A stretch of DNA of 64,000 nt from Cupriavidus phytohabitans. Lineage in GTDB: Bacteria > Pseudomonadota > Gammaproteobacteria > Burkholderiales > Burkholderiaceae. The first letter of the stretch is position 1. Every line of letters begins with the position of its first letter. This document shows positions 26,292-34,330 of the stretch, piece after piece. The notes under the pieces were generated by a model, which worked only from the letters and a program-made list of their open reading frames with translations, was not told the DNA's origin and did not search any database. The translations under genes and the position numbers were made by a program. The stretch is from assembly GCF_000426345.1 (NCBI RefSeq), contig NZ_AUFE01000020.1, positions 1 through 64,000 on the forward strand, written 5' to 3'.

Positions 26292-26340
26292 GTGACATGA
26301 CAGGCAGGGGACTGTCATCGTGCTGTCACATTTATGTCAT
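26292..26340 (+). promoter_or_regulatory. Pho-box-like array between the chemoreceptor and the EAL-GGDEF gene
   Basis: CTGTCAT (26312-26318), CTGTCAC (26323-26329) and ATGTCAT (26334-26340) are direct repeats with an exact 11-base period, matching the PhoB box (CTGTCAT-N4-CTGTCA). Two inverted copies, GTGACAT (26292-26298) and ATGACAG (26297-26303), precede them. The array lies 64 bases before the EAL-GGDEF start and could also act on the divergent chemoreceptor. Confidence 0.65.
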
Positions 26341-26403
26341 GCAATGTGGCCCGCCTCTGTGGTCTTGTGCCCTGCCAATCTGCTTCGCCTCCCGGATCCA
26401 TTC

Positions 26404-28242
26404 ATGCCCGGCCACGACGCCGCACTGCTACCGTTCCACCTCGCAACAGGCGTACCTGCCGCGCCTGCGGTGCCCCGCGCGCAGATCCCGCCGCTACATG
26501 CGGTGTTCCAGCCGATCGTGCAGGCCGGCAATGCCCAGCTGCTCGGTTACGAAGCCCTGGTCCGCGGCCCGGCAGGCTCGCCTTACGCGTTGCCGGAAGC
26601 CTTGTTTCGCCTTGCACAGGGCGTCGAGAACACGATTGCGCTGGAAATCGAGGCGGCGCGCACCGCGCTGGCCGCCTGGCGCGGCCTCGAGCTGCCGGGC
26701 AAGCTGTTCCTGAATTTCAGTCCGATGACGTTGCGACATCTGCTGGCCGATCGCGAGCGCTTGTCGGCGGCGTTGCTGCGAGCCGGTATCGCACCGTCGC
26801 GGCTGGTGGTCGAGGTCACCGAGCAGACCCCGATCGGCGATGCCGCGAGCTTCGGCGCGGCCATGTCGCTGCTGCGCGAACTGGGCATGCAGTATGCGTT
26901 GGACGACTTCGGCTCCGGCCATGCCAATCTCGACCTGCTGGCGCATCTGTCGCCGCAGTTCGTCAAGATCGACAAGTCGCTGGTATGCGGCATCGCTTCG
27001 TGCTCGCGGCGGCTGGAGATACTGCGTGCGGTGATGCGCATGATGAGTGCCTTCGGCGGGCGCGTCATTGCCGAGGGAATCGAGCATGAGGACGAACTTG
27101 CGGTGGTCCGCGACCTCGGCGTGACCTGCGCGCAGGGCTACTACATCGGCCGGCCGTCGGCGCGCCCGGATACGCAGGTGGCACCGCAGGTGCGGCGCAC
27201 GCTGGCATCCCGGCATATTGCCGTGTTTCCGCAGGTGGTGCGCTCGGGCTGGTCCGGCATGACTGCCGGGCGGCTGTTGCGCCCGGCACCGACCGTATCG
27301 CCCTCCACCTGCAACGACGCGGTGCTGCGCATGTTCCAGGACCAGCCCGAGCTGCACGCCGTGGCGGTGGTCCATGACGATGGCCGGCCGCTTGCCATCA
27401 TCGGCCGCCAGGGCTTTATCGACCGCTACGCCGCACCGTTCCACCGCGAGCTGTATGGCAAGAAGGCCTGCATTGCCATGGCCAACCGCGAACCCGCCTG
27501 TTTCGAGCGCCGCGCGACGCTGGAGGAAATGGCGCAGATCTTGTCCGGAGAGAATACGCGCTCGCTGGCCGATGGCTTCCTGATCACCGAGCAAGGGCGC
27601 TATATCGGGCTGGGCACCGGCGCCGACCTGATCCGCGCGATCACCGAAGTGCGCATGGAGGCGGCCCGCTATGCCAATCCGCTGACGTTCCTGCCGGGCA
27701 ATATCCCGCTCAACCAGCATATCGAGCGCCTGATCGAAGCCGCCAGCGAGTTCCGCGCGTGCTATGTCGACCTGAACCACTTCAAGCCGTTCAACGACAA
27801 GTACGGCTACTGGAAGGGCGACGAAATGCTCAAGGGCGCCGCCGCGATCCTGGCCGAGGCATGTGATCCGGCGCGCGATTTCCTTGGCCATGTCGGCGGC
27901 GACGACTTCCTGGTGCTGTTCCAGAGCCGCGACTGGCCGGCACGGATGCACGAGGCGATCCGGCGCTTCAACGATGCGGCCCTCGCCATGTATGCACCGG
28001 GGGATCGTGCCGCAGGCGGCATGCAGGGCGAAGACAGGCACGGCCAGCCGGTCTTCTTTCCGCCGGTATCGATGGCAGCGGGCGTGGTGTGCGTGAGCGG
28101 GGAGGGCGTGGCTGCGCTGCAGCGCCTGGGCAGCCAGCATATCGGCGCCGCCGCGGCAGTCGCCAAGCGCGAGGCCAAGCGTTCGGCCACGGGCATGGCG
28201 GTGCTCGAGTTCCTGTCGCTGGCGGCTGCGCTGCAGGGCTAG
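26404..28242 (+). CDS. EAL-CBS-GGDEF protein, c-di-GMP phosphodiesterase/cyclase-type
   Basis: A 612-residue cytoplasmic signalling protein. The EAL domain (about 30-260) keeps its key residues: YEALVRGP near 48, LNFSP, VEVTEQ, DDFGSGHANLDLL near 166, KIDKS near 188, AEGIEHEDE near 222 and QGYYIGRP. A central part of about 130 residues looks like paired CBS domains. The C-terminal GGDEF domain has VDLNHFKPFNDKYGYWKGDE and a GGDDF active loop near 497. Hydrolysis of c-di-GMP is likely; cyclase activity is possible. The order EAL first is unusual. Its end overlaps the next gene by four bases. Confidence 0.9.
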   Translation: MPGHDAALLPFHLATGVPAAPAVPRAQIPPLHAVFQPIVQAGNAQLLGYEALVRGPAGSPYALPEALFRLAQGVENTIALEIEAARTALAAWRGLELPGKLFLNFSPMTLRHLLADRERLSAALLRAGIAPSRLVVEVTEQTPIGDAASFGAAMSLLRELGMQYALDDFGSGHANLDLLAHLSPQFVKIDKSLVCGIASCSRRLEILRAVMRMMSAFGGRVIAEGIEHEDELAVVRDLGVTCAQGYYIGRPSARPDTQVAPQVRRTLASRHIAVFPQVVRSGWSGMTAGRLLRPAPTVSPSTCNDAVLRMFQDQPELHAVAVVHDDGRPLAIIGRQGFIDRYAAPFHRELYGKKACIAMANREPACFERRATLEEMAQILSGENTRSLADGFLITEQGRYIGLGTGADLIRAITEVRMEAARYANPLTFLPGNIPLNQHIERLIEAASEFRACYVDLNHFKPFNDKYGYWKGDEMLKGAAAILAEACDPARDFLGHVGGDDFLVLFQSRDWPARMHEAIRRFNDAALAMYAPGDRAAGGMQGEDRHGQPVFFPPVSMAAGVVCVSGEGVAALQRLGSQHIGAAAAVAKREAKRSATGMAVLEFLSLAAALQG

Positions 28243-28991
28243 CAACCGGGGGGCTTGCGACCGGCTGCCGGCAGGCGCGGCAGGCTGCTTTCCTCCAGCA
28301 CATCGAGCCGATAGCCATGGGCGTAGACGACGGTGACGATGATGCCGTTCTCGATGCCAAGCCGCAGCGTCTTGCGCAGCCGCGACATCAGCCCCGCCAG
28401 CGCCCGTGACAGCGGCGGCAATTCATGGCGCCATACCGTCTGCTCGATGCGGCTGTTGGGCATCACCCTGCCGACATTGGAAAACAACAGCATGGCCAGG
28501 TCGAATTCCTTCGGCGTCAGTGCGATGCGCTCGTCGCGCAGCGTGGCGAAGCGCCCGATGCTGTTGAGCTGGTACGGGCCGGCACGCACCACCAGCCCCT
28601 GGCGCAAACGCTCGCCGGTCACGCGCCGGCGCAGCGCGGCAATGCGCGCCAGCAGCACGCGGTGGCTGAGCGGACGGCACATGTAGTCGTCGGCACCGGC
28701 GTCGAGCGCATCAACCAGGCGGTCTTCGCTGCTGTCGCTGCCCAGCATCATGATCGGCACATCGCGCGAGCGCGCGCTGCGCACCGCGCGGATCACGTCG
28801 ATGGCCGGGATGTCGGCCACTTCGTCGGGAAGCAGCAGCATGTCGTAGGTCTGCTGCAGGGCGCTGTGGATCAGGTCGCGGCCCGCGTCGAAGATGCTGC
28901 AGCGAAAACCCGAGCGCACCAGCAGGTCTGGAACGTCCTGGAGCTGGGGCGACCTGCCCAGCAGCAGCGCAATAGTGATCGGCGACGGCAT
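28239..28991 (-). CDS. Atypical OmpR-family response regulator lacking the phosphoacceptor
   Basis: A 250-residue protein with a receiver-like N-terminus and an OmpR/PhoB winged helix (LTPKEFDLAMLLFSNVGRV... LSRALAGLMSRLRKTL, VYAHGYRLDVLEE). In the receiver, the acidic pair after strand 1 is absent (ALLLGRS), the phosphoacceptor position is proline (P55 in YDMLLLPDEVAD) and the conserved lysine is arginine (MCRPLS). It is therefore unlikely to be switched by a kinase and has no kinase gene beside it. Its 3' end overlaps the EAL-GGDEF gene on the opposite strand. Confidence 0.85.
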   Translation of the reverse strand: MPSPITIALLLGRSPQLQDVPDLLVRSGFRCSIFDAGRDLIHSALQQTYDMLLLPDEVADIPAIDVIRAVRSARSRDVPIMMLGSDSSEDRLVDALDAGADDYMCRPLSHRVLLARIAALRRRVTGERLRQGLVVRAGPYQLNSIGRFATLRDERIALTPKEFDLAMLLFSNVGRVMPNSRIEQTVWRHELPPLSRALAGLMSRLRKTLRLGIENGIIVTVVYAHGYRLDVLEESSLPRLPAAGRKPPGC

Positions 28992-29398
28992 ACGAAGCGA
29001 GCGTGACGGCGTGTGAGAACCGCAGGAACAGGACGGGTAGCGGACGCTTGGCGGGCAGATACCGGACAGCGCTTCAACGGGATCGGACCGGCCTCAAAGC
29101 GTAAAAAGCCGCGTGCCGTGGAACAATCAGATGTTTCCGAGAAGCTCGCCGTTTTTGCCCTTTTTGTGGCAGCGCGGTAAATGGCGGCCATTGATGGCCG
29201 GCCGGGGCCGGGGGGGAGACGAAGTTGTCCACAGATCCTGTGGACAACGGGCCGGCCCCAGGCCTGGCGGCCGCATGGCACCGTCATCCCATCGGCGTGC
29301 CAAAAAAGAAGGCAGGCGTGCGCCGCGGCATCAACATCCCGCCCGCGGTGTGCCAAAATAGCGCGCATCGTGTTCCGGTCCAGGGACTCAAGCCACCG
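28992..29398. other. Intergenic region with a DnaA-box-like palindrome upstream of cls
   Basis: No gene was found in about 400 bases. TTGTCCACAG (29225-29234) and CTGTGGACAA (29238-29247) form a perfect inverted repeat around ATC; each arm is one base off the DnaA box TTATCCACA. A T-rich stretch (about 29147-29168) and a G-run lie just before it. Confidence 0.5.
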
Positions 29399-30835
29399 AT
29401 GCTGCAGAGCCCGAGTGTCATCGCCTTCATCCTCCTGGCCTTTCACGTCGTCGGCTTGGTGGCGGCGCTGCACGCCGTCATGACGGTGCGCACCGCGCCT
29501 GGCGCGATCGCCTGGGCGGGGTCGCTGCTGATGATGCCGTATGTCACGCTGGTCCCTTACCTGATCTTCGGACGCAGCACCTTTGCCGGCTATGTCGATG
29601 CGCGCCGCTTCAATGACGACCGGCTGCGCGAGATCCGCCATGGCATGACACCGCGCGAACGCGAGGCCCGCAGCGCCTGCGTGGTGCACGAGCCAACGCA
29701 GGTCTGCATGCGCGCGTTGCCGCGATTGACCGGCATGCCATGCCTGGCCAACAACGACGTGCGGCTGCTGGTCAATGGCACGCAGACCTTCGATGCCATC
29801 TTTGCCGCGATCGGCCAGGCCAGGGAAGTGTTGATCGTGCAGTTCTTCATCGTCCACGACGATGCGCTGGGCCGGCGCCTGCAGGCGCTGCTGTGCGAGC
29901 GCGCGCAGGCCGGCGTCAAGGTCTACTTCCTGTTCGACAGCATCGGCTGCCACGCGCTGCCGCGCCGCTACGTGCGCACGCTGCTCGAGGCGGGTGTCGA
30001 TGCCCGGCCGTTTTCCACGCATCGCGGCTTCGTCAACCGCTTCCAGCTCAACTTCCGCAACCACCGCAAGCTGGTCATCGTGGACGGGCGCGAGGCTTTT
30101 ATTGGTGGCCACAATGTCGGCGTGGAGTATCTGGGCGAGCATCCGTCGCTGGCGCCATGGCGCGACACCCATATCGCATTGCGCGGCAGTGCCGTGCTGG
30201 ACCTGCAGATGTCCTTTGCCGAAGACTGGTACTGGGCCGCGCGCGAAGTCCCGCATTTGCTGATGCCGCCAGCCGAGGTGGGCGGGCGCATGACATGCCA
30301 GGTGGTCCCGACCGGTCCAGCGGACTCGCAGGAAACGTGTTCGCTGTTCTTTGTCGAGGCGATCCAGTCGGCCCGGCACCGGCTGTGGATCACGTCGCCG
30401 TATTTCGTGCCGGACGAGGCGGTGTTCGCCGTGCTGCGGCTGGCGGTGCTGCGCGGCGTCGATGTGCGCATCCTGATACCGGCGCGTCCCGATCACGTCG
30501 TCGTCTACGCCGCGTCGACAATCTATGCGTACCAGGCAGTCGCGGCGGGAATCAAGCTGTATCGCTACCAGCCCGGGTTCCTGCACCAGAAAGTGATCCT
30601 GATCGATGACGAGGCCGCCGCGGTGGGCACGGCGAACCTCGACAACCGCTCGTTCCGCCTCAATTTCGAACTGATGGTGATGACGGCGGACAAGGGGTTC
30701 GCCGCCGACGTGGCGGCCATGCTGGAATCCGATTTCGCCAACGCCACACGCATCGGGCCGGATGAGTTCCTGGGCGCGCCCGCGCCGCTGCGCGTGGCCA
30801 TGCACGTGGCCAAGCTGTTCGCCCCCATTCTCTGA
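29399..30835 (+). CDS. cls: Cardiolipin synthase (phospholipase D family)
   Basis: A 478-residue inner-membrane enzyme that joins two phosphatidylglycerol molecules (or a close variant) into cardiolipin. Two N-terminal membrane helices (about 5-60) precede two phospholipase D domains, each with a full HKD motif: NHRKLVIVDGREAFIGGHN and FLHQKVILIDDEAAAVGTAN. The start at MLQSPSV gives the usual length, since upstream in-frame codons are not family-like. It is preceded by a long intergenic region with a DnaA-like palindrome. Confidence 0.93.
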   Translation: MLQSPSVIAFILLAFHVVGLVAALHAVMTVRTAPGAIAWAGSLLMMPYVTLVPYLIFGRSTFAGYVDARRFNDDRLREIRHGMTPREREARSACVVHEPTQVCMRALPRLTGMPCLANNDVRLLVNGTQTFDAIFAAIGQAREVLIVQFFIVHDDALGRRLQALLCERAQAGVKVYFLFDSIGCHALPRRYVRTLLEAGVDARPFSTHRGFVNRFQLNFRNHRKLVIVDGREAFIGGHNVGVEYLGEHPSLAPWRDTHIALRGSAVLDLQMSFAEDWYWAAREVPHLLMPPAEVGGRMTCQVVPTGPADSQETCSLFFVEAIQSARHRLWITSPYFVPDEAVFAVLRLAVLRGVDVRILIPARPDHVVVYAASTIYAYQAVAAGIKLYRYQPGFLHQKVILIDDEAAAVGTANLDNRSFRLNFELMVMTADKGFAADVAAMLESDFANATRIGPDEFLGAPAPLRVAMHVAKLFAPIL

Positions 30836-30890
30836 TACCGGTTGTGGATGCCGGCCTGCGGATACGGGCCCGCGGCGAGCCGATGGCGCT

Positions 30891-30917
30891 TTGTTTGTGT
30901 ACACTGTTCACTATAAG
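30891..30917 (+). promoter_or_regulatory. Promoter and operator-like palindrome of the TetR gene
   Basis: GTGTACACTGTTCAC (30897-30911) is an inverted repeat with 7-base arms and one mismatch. It lies between a TTGTTT -35-like box (30891-30896) and a TATAAG -10-like box (30912-30917). Such overlap is typical of TetR autorepression. Confidence 0.55.
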
Positions 30918-30961
30918 CGCCTACAGATAATGAACCGATTCCAGCATCACAGGGGAGCCGC

Positions 30962-31606
30962 ATGAAGCCGGCCGTCCCCGCGCCACCGGCGCGCGCCACT
31001 TACCGTCATGGCGACCTGCGCCGCGCCTTGCTTGACGCCGGCATTGACCTGGCCCGCGAAGGTGGCCCAGACGCCATCGTGCTGCGCGAGGCCACGCGCC
31101 GCGCCGGCGTCGTTCCCAATGCGGCTTACCGGCACTTTGCCAGCCGGCAGGACCTGCTGCAGGCGGTGCGAGCGTCAGCCTTGTCGTCGCTGGCGATTGC
31201 CATGGAGGCAGAGATTGGCGGACTGCGCCCCGGCCGTGGCGCCGCTGCCCATGCGCGCGCCTGCCTGCGCGCGGTCGGCACGGGTTATCTGCGCTTCGCG
31301 CTGACGGAAACCGGCCTGTTCCGTACGGCATTCTCCGTGCCGGATGAGGTCGAGGATGACGCCGATCCCGCCAAGGCGGGCAACAGCGGGCTCAACCCGT
31401 TCCAGTTGCTTGGCGCCGCGCTCGACAAGCTGGTGGAGTCCGGCGCATTGCCACCCGAGCGGCGGCCCGGTGCCGAGTACCTGGCCTGGTCCGCCGTGCA
31501 CGGGCTGGCAATCCTGCTGATCGACGGCCCGTTGCGCAGCCGCGCGCGCGAAATGGCCGAGCCGCTCGGGCAACGGCTGCTGGAAATGGTCGAGAAGGGC
31601 CTGTAG
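30962..31606 (+). CDS. TetR/AcrR-family transcriptional regulator
   Basis: A 214-residue repressor-type protein. The N-terminal helix-turn-helix domain is plain (RRALLDAGIDLAREGGPDAI, LREATRRAGVVPNAAYRHFA), followed by a helical ligand-binding domain with WSAVHGLAILL, as in the TetR_C/WHG group. AGGGGAG-like sequence precedes the ATG. No efflux or metabolic gene is divergent from it, so the target beyond itself is unclear; cls lies upstream in the same direction. An operator-like palindrome covers its promoter. Confidence 0.9.
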   Translation: MKPAVPAPPARATYRHGDLRRALLDAGIDLAREGGPDAIVLREATRRAGVVPNAAYRHFASRQDLLQAVRASALSSLAIAMEAEIGGLRPGRGAAAHARACLRAVGTGYLRFALTETGLFRTAFSVPDEVEDDADPAKAGNSGLNPFQLLGAALDKLVESGALPPERRPGAEYLAWSAVHGLAILLIDGPLRSRAREMAEPLGQRLLEMVEKGL

Positions 31607-31620
31607 CCCCGCGCGTGCTC

Positions 31621-31720
31621 AAAAAAATTGCCACGATGGCGGGGACCATCGTGGCAGTGCAAGGAACCAGGAAGGGGGGCAACCTGGCTCTGTCGGGGCA
31701 CCCGCGGGCCGGGTGCAAGG
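31621..31720 (-). ncRNA. Candidate small RNA on the minus strand with a C-rich loop and strong terminator
   Basis: On the minus strand, in order: a hairpin with GCACCCG/CGGGTGC arms (31716-31698), a hairpin CCAGG/CCTGG (31687-31667) whose loop contains CCCCCC, and a perfect 10-base terminator stem (31655-31630) followed by AATTTTTTT. The stem is on the wrong strand to end the TetR transcript properly, and no minus-strand gene lies upstream to be terminated. C-rich loops are common in small RNAs that mask Shine-Dalgarno sites. No clear promoter was found. Confidence 0.4.
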
Positions 31721-31753
31721 GCAATGTAATACGGGCTTTCTCATGCGAATATC

Positions 31754-31774
31754 GGACAAATCCTAAATATGTCC
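31754..31774. promoter_or_regulatory. Inverted repeat upstream of the Gly-Gly-His lipoprotein gene
   Basis: GGACAAAT and ATATGTCC (7 of 8 bases complementary) flank CCTAA. It is AT-rich against the local background and lies between the candidate minus-strand RNA and the lipoprotein gene, so it could control either. Confidence 0.35.
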
Positions 31775-31921
31775 CTGAATTGTCGTGATTTGGATGGGGC
31801 TGCGGCGCAGCGACCGTAAGTCATCGCCAATTGCGGGCCGGGCGCCGGTGGAATTGCGTGGCAGTGGCGGGGGTCTAACCTGTGCCCGCAATGCACGCTG
31901 GCGATGCAAGGAGGGAACCCC

Positions 31922-32320
31922 ATGCGCTTCGGATATGGAATATTGCTTGCGGTGGTGTTGGCCAGCGGGTGCGTGGCTTATCCCTATGCCAGCGACGACT
32001 ACCTGGCCTATCCCGCCTACCCGGTCAGCTCACCGTACTACAGCGGCTATCCGGTCGCGCCCGGCTACCCCTATTACGGCCCCGGATACAGCAGCTACTA
32101 CGGCAGCTTTGCCTTTATCTATGGTGGCGGTGGCCACGGCTGGAGGCACGGACACCATGGACACCGCGGCTGGCACGGCGGCGGCCGTGGCAGAGGCGGC
32201 TGGGCTGCTGGCGGACATGGCGGACATGGCGGACATGGCGGACATGGCGGACATGGCGGACATGGCGGACATGGCGGACATGGCGGACATGGCGGACATG
32301 GCGGAGGCAGGGGCCGATGA
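31922..32320 (+). CDS. Lipoprotein rich in Tyr/Pro with a Gly-Gly-His repeat tail
   Basis: A 132-residue protein with AGGAGG before its ATG and a lipobox (VLASGC, cysteine about residue 17). The middle is rich in tyrosine, proline and glycine (YPYYGPGYSSYYGS). The second half is glycine/histidine-rich and ends in ten Gly-Gly-His units encoded by a perfect 9-base tandem repeat. Poly-histidine tails of this kind can bind nickel, zinc or copper, but metal binding is inferred only from composition. No neighbour supports a pathway. Confidence 0.7.
   Translation: MRFGYGILLAVVLASGCVAYPYASDDYLAYPAYPVSSPYYSGYPVAPGYPYYGPGYSSYYGSFAFIYGGGGHGWRHGHHGHRGWHGGGRGRGGWAAGGHGGHGGHGGHGGHGGHGGHGGHGGHGGHGGGRGR
32210..32299 (+). 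repeat. Tandem repeat, ten copies of GGCGGACAT
   Basis: Ten identical 9-base units within the lipoprotein gene encode Gly-Gly-His. Because the unit is a multiple of three, copy-number change would lengthen or shorten the tail without a frameshift. Confidence 0.95.
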
Positions 32321-32445
32321 CGGATGTCTGGCCGGGATGTCTGGCGGGGATGGCCAAGGCGCACGACTTCCTGGCCATCTCGCTTGATGCAGAAGTGCGC
32401 TAGCGCCAGGGGCCTGACGCTACGTTTTGATAGACGCCACGGCAG

Positions 32446-32865
32446 CTAGGGCAGCTGCCGTAGCTGGCCGATCACGGACATCAGTCGCCCGTGCGCCACG
32501 ATGACGCCCGATTCGTCCTGCAAGGCTTCCTGGTAGCGCTTGCGAAAGCCGGGATCGGCGCCGTCGCTGAAGAGCCTTTCAGCGGCGCGCGCCACGGCGC
32601 GGCAGGTTTCGTCGTGATGTTCCTTCGATTCGAGTTCCTCATCGACCTCGATGATCAGCCGCGACAGCGGATCGAGCCAGCGAAAGAAGTTGTCCTCCGT
32701 GACCAGCTGGACAAACAGTCCGGCCGGGATCGGGCCGTTCAGCCGTTCGTACTGGTCGCGGTCGTAGCCGATGACTTCCTTGTGAACTTGCAGCAAGGCC
32801 GCCCGCAAGGCTTGCAGCCCCGAGCGGCGAGTTTCCTGGGTGGCGAGGAATTGTTCGTTGGGCAT
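32446..32865 (-). CDS. Protein of unknown function
   Basis: A 139-residue soluble protein, mostly helical and acidic, with no signal peptide. The start at MPNEQF is preferred because GGAG lies six bases upstream; an ATG two codons earlier has no spacing to that site. Notable stretches are YDRDQYERLNGPIPAGLFVQ, TEDNFFRWLDPLSRLIIEVD and GVIVAHGRLMSVIGQLRQL. I do not recognise a named family. It lies beside the integrase gene, same strand, 240 bases away. Confidence 0.65.
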   Translation of the reverse strand: MPNEQFLATQETRRSGLQALRAALLQVHKEVIGYDRDQYERLNGPIPAGLFVQLVTEDNFFRWLDPLSRLIIEVDEELESKEHHDETCRAVARAAERLFSDGADPGFRKRYQEALQDESGVIVAHGRLMSVIGQLRQLP

Positions 32866-33106
32866 GCCCATCTCCGCATTTCCACTGGGTTGGCCCGGCA
32901 GCCGGTCCGGTCACTCCGGCACGCGTTCCGGCGCACATCGTGGGCTCGTCCGGGCGGGCCGCCATCACCTGCCCCGGACCTCCGGGTACTGCCGGCCAGC
33001 GCATCTGGCAATGTCCGGCGCGCCTGCCAGTATAGGCACCTGACGCATCCCGGGCCAGCGCACGGGGCTAGCGAAATACCCGAATTTGCGGCGCGCTCTG
33101 CGCCCG

Positions 33107-34228
33107 CTAGCCGTCTTGTTCTTCCGCTTGTGCAGGCCCGAGCAGGTCCGCAGCGCGCGAGCGCTGCATGTCCGCCGCACGGAAATAGCGCACCACTGTG
33201 GCTACGCTGGCGTGGCCGGTCATCGCCATGGTCTCGGCCAGCGGCACCTGTTGCGCCGCCGCTTCGGTGACGAAACCCGCGCGCAGCGAATGCGCGGAGT
33301 AATCGCCCTCAAGTCCCGCCTGCGCGCAGCGCGCCTTGACGATGCGGCTCACTGCGGCATCGGACAAGCCTTCACCCACATGTCCGCCGCGCCGGATGCG
33401 GCGGAACAGCGGTCCGCCGGCAATTCCCGAAGCGGCCAGCCACGCCTCCAGTGCCTGTCCCGCTGCACCCGTCACCGGCTTGGCGGCATCGGCGTGGTCG
33501 CGGCCCGACTGGTTGGTCTTGGACCAGCCCAGCACGTAGACAAATTCACCCGGCGCGACACGCGTCAGGTTCTCCACCGTCGCGCGTGCGACCTCGGAAC
33601 GACGGCGGCCGCCGCTGGCCCATGCAAACAACAGCAGCGCGCGGTCACGGACGCCGCGCAACGAATCATCACAGGTAGCGAGCAGCCGCAGCAGCGGGTC
33701 GCGCGTCAGCGCGGCCTTGCGCGCCTGGCGGTGTCCGCGGCGCGCATAGGCGCGGCGGATGCCGGACATCAATTCGCGCACGGACGCGTCGGCACAAGGA
33801 TTGGGCAACTGCTGCATGCGGTGGGCCTTGGCCAGCACCGCAAGGCGGTGCGTCAGCGTGGACAGCGCGGGCGCGCCGGGTCGTGCCTTGTATCCATCAG
33901 CGACCAGCGCCTGGTCGATCGCCGGGGGTAGTTCACAGACCGGCCCGTGCGGCGTCTGCCGCGTAGCGTGGTCGACGATGAATTGAACCACGACGGCAGG
34001 AGCAAGCGGAAGCCGGGCCGGCTGGCGATAGCGCAGCCCGTGCCAGGCAGCCCAGTAACGCAGGGCAGAGCGGTAGCTCGCCACGGTGTTGGACGACTCG
34101 CCTTCGCGGCGCAGTGTGTTCGCGGCCTGTTCGGCGAGGGGATCCAGTTCAGACGGGCGGAGCGGCGCCGGGAATTCGACATCGGAGGCAAGCTGCGGTG
34201 GGTTGGCTAGCGGGTCAGCTGTTATCAT
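33107..34228 (-). CDS. Tyrosine recombinase (phage-integrase family)
   Basis: A 373-residue site-specific recombinase. The N-terminal SAM-like DNA-binding domain (AEQAANTLRREGESSNTVAS) is followed by a catalytic domain with the first arginine in GGRRRSEVA (about 207), the HSLR box (about 313), the TGHAS histidine (about 335) and the nucleophile in VVRYFRA (about 344). The ATG lies inside the AT-rich operator region, with no ribosome site, so it may be translated leaderless. It is divergent from a KfrA-like gene. Its partner site is unknown; no att repeat was seen. Confidence 0.9.
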   Translation of the reverse strand: MITADPLANPPQLASDVEFPAPLRPSELDPLAEQAANTLRREGESSNTVASYRSALRYWAAWHGLRYRQPARLPLAPAVVVQFIVDHATRQTPHGPVCELPPAIDQALVADGYKARPGAPALSTLTHRLAVLAKAHRMQQLPNPCADASVRELMSGIRRAYARRGHRQARKAALTRDPLLRLLATCDDSLRGVRDRALLLFAWASGGRRRSEVARATVENLTRVAPGEFVYVLGWSKTNQSGRDHADAAKPVTGAAGQALEAWLAASGIAGGPLFRRIRRGGHVGEGLSDAAVSRIVKARCAQAGLEGDYSAHSLRAGFVTEAAAQQVPLAETMAMTGHASVATVVRYFRAADMQRSRAADLLGPAQAEEQDG

Positions 34229-34330
34229 AATAAATATGATGTATGCTGTATTATATCATACATAAATATCGAATAGCGCTCGATAAGTCTCCATTATCGA
34301 ACCTTATTTGGGTCTTCTCCGGATCACACC
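34229..34330. promoter_or_regulatory. AT-rich divergent promoter/operator region between the recombinase and KfrA-like genes
   Basis: This 102-base stretch is very AT-rich against the local GC. ATGTATG (34239-34245) and CATACAT (34257-34263) form an inverted repeat with an 11-base spacer. TATCGA/TCGATA occurs three times (34267-34272, 34280-34285, 34295-34300), the first two facing each other. KfrA of plasmids represses itself by binding repeats at its promoter, so these are candidate KfrA operators. Confidence 0.6.

Noticed and set aside
28871-30904. Minus-strand open frame of 677 codons opposite cardiolipin synthase
   Set aside because: It lies opposite a clear cls gene with two HKD motifs; composition is histidine/arginine/glutamine-rich as expected of antisense frames in GC-rich DNA, with no family motif.
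32210-32299. Tandem repeat considered as a CRISPR array
   Set aside because: Unit is 9 bases with no spacers and lies in a coding frame.
32030-32378. Other-frame readings of the 9-base repeat (ADM, WRT, CPP and HVR repeats)
   Set aside because: All come from the same tandem DNA repeat; only the Gly-Gly-His frame has a signal sequence, lipobox and ribosome site.
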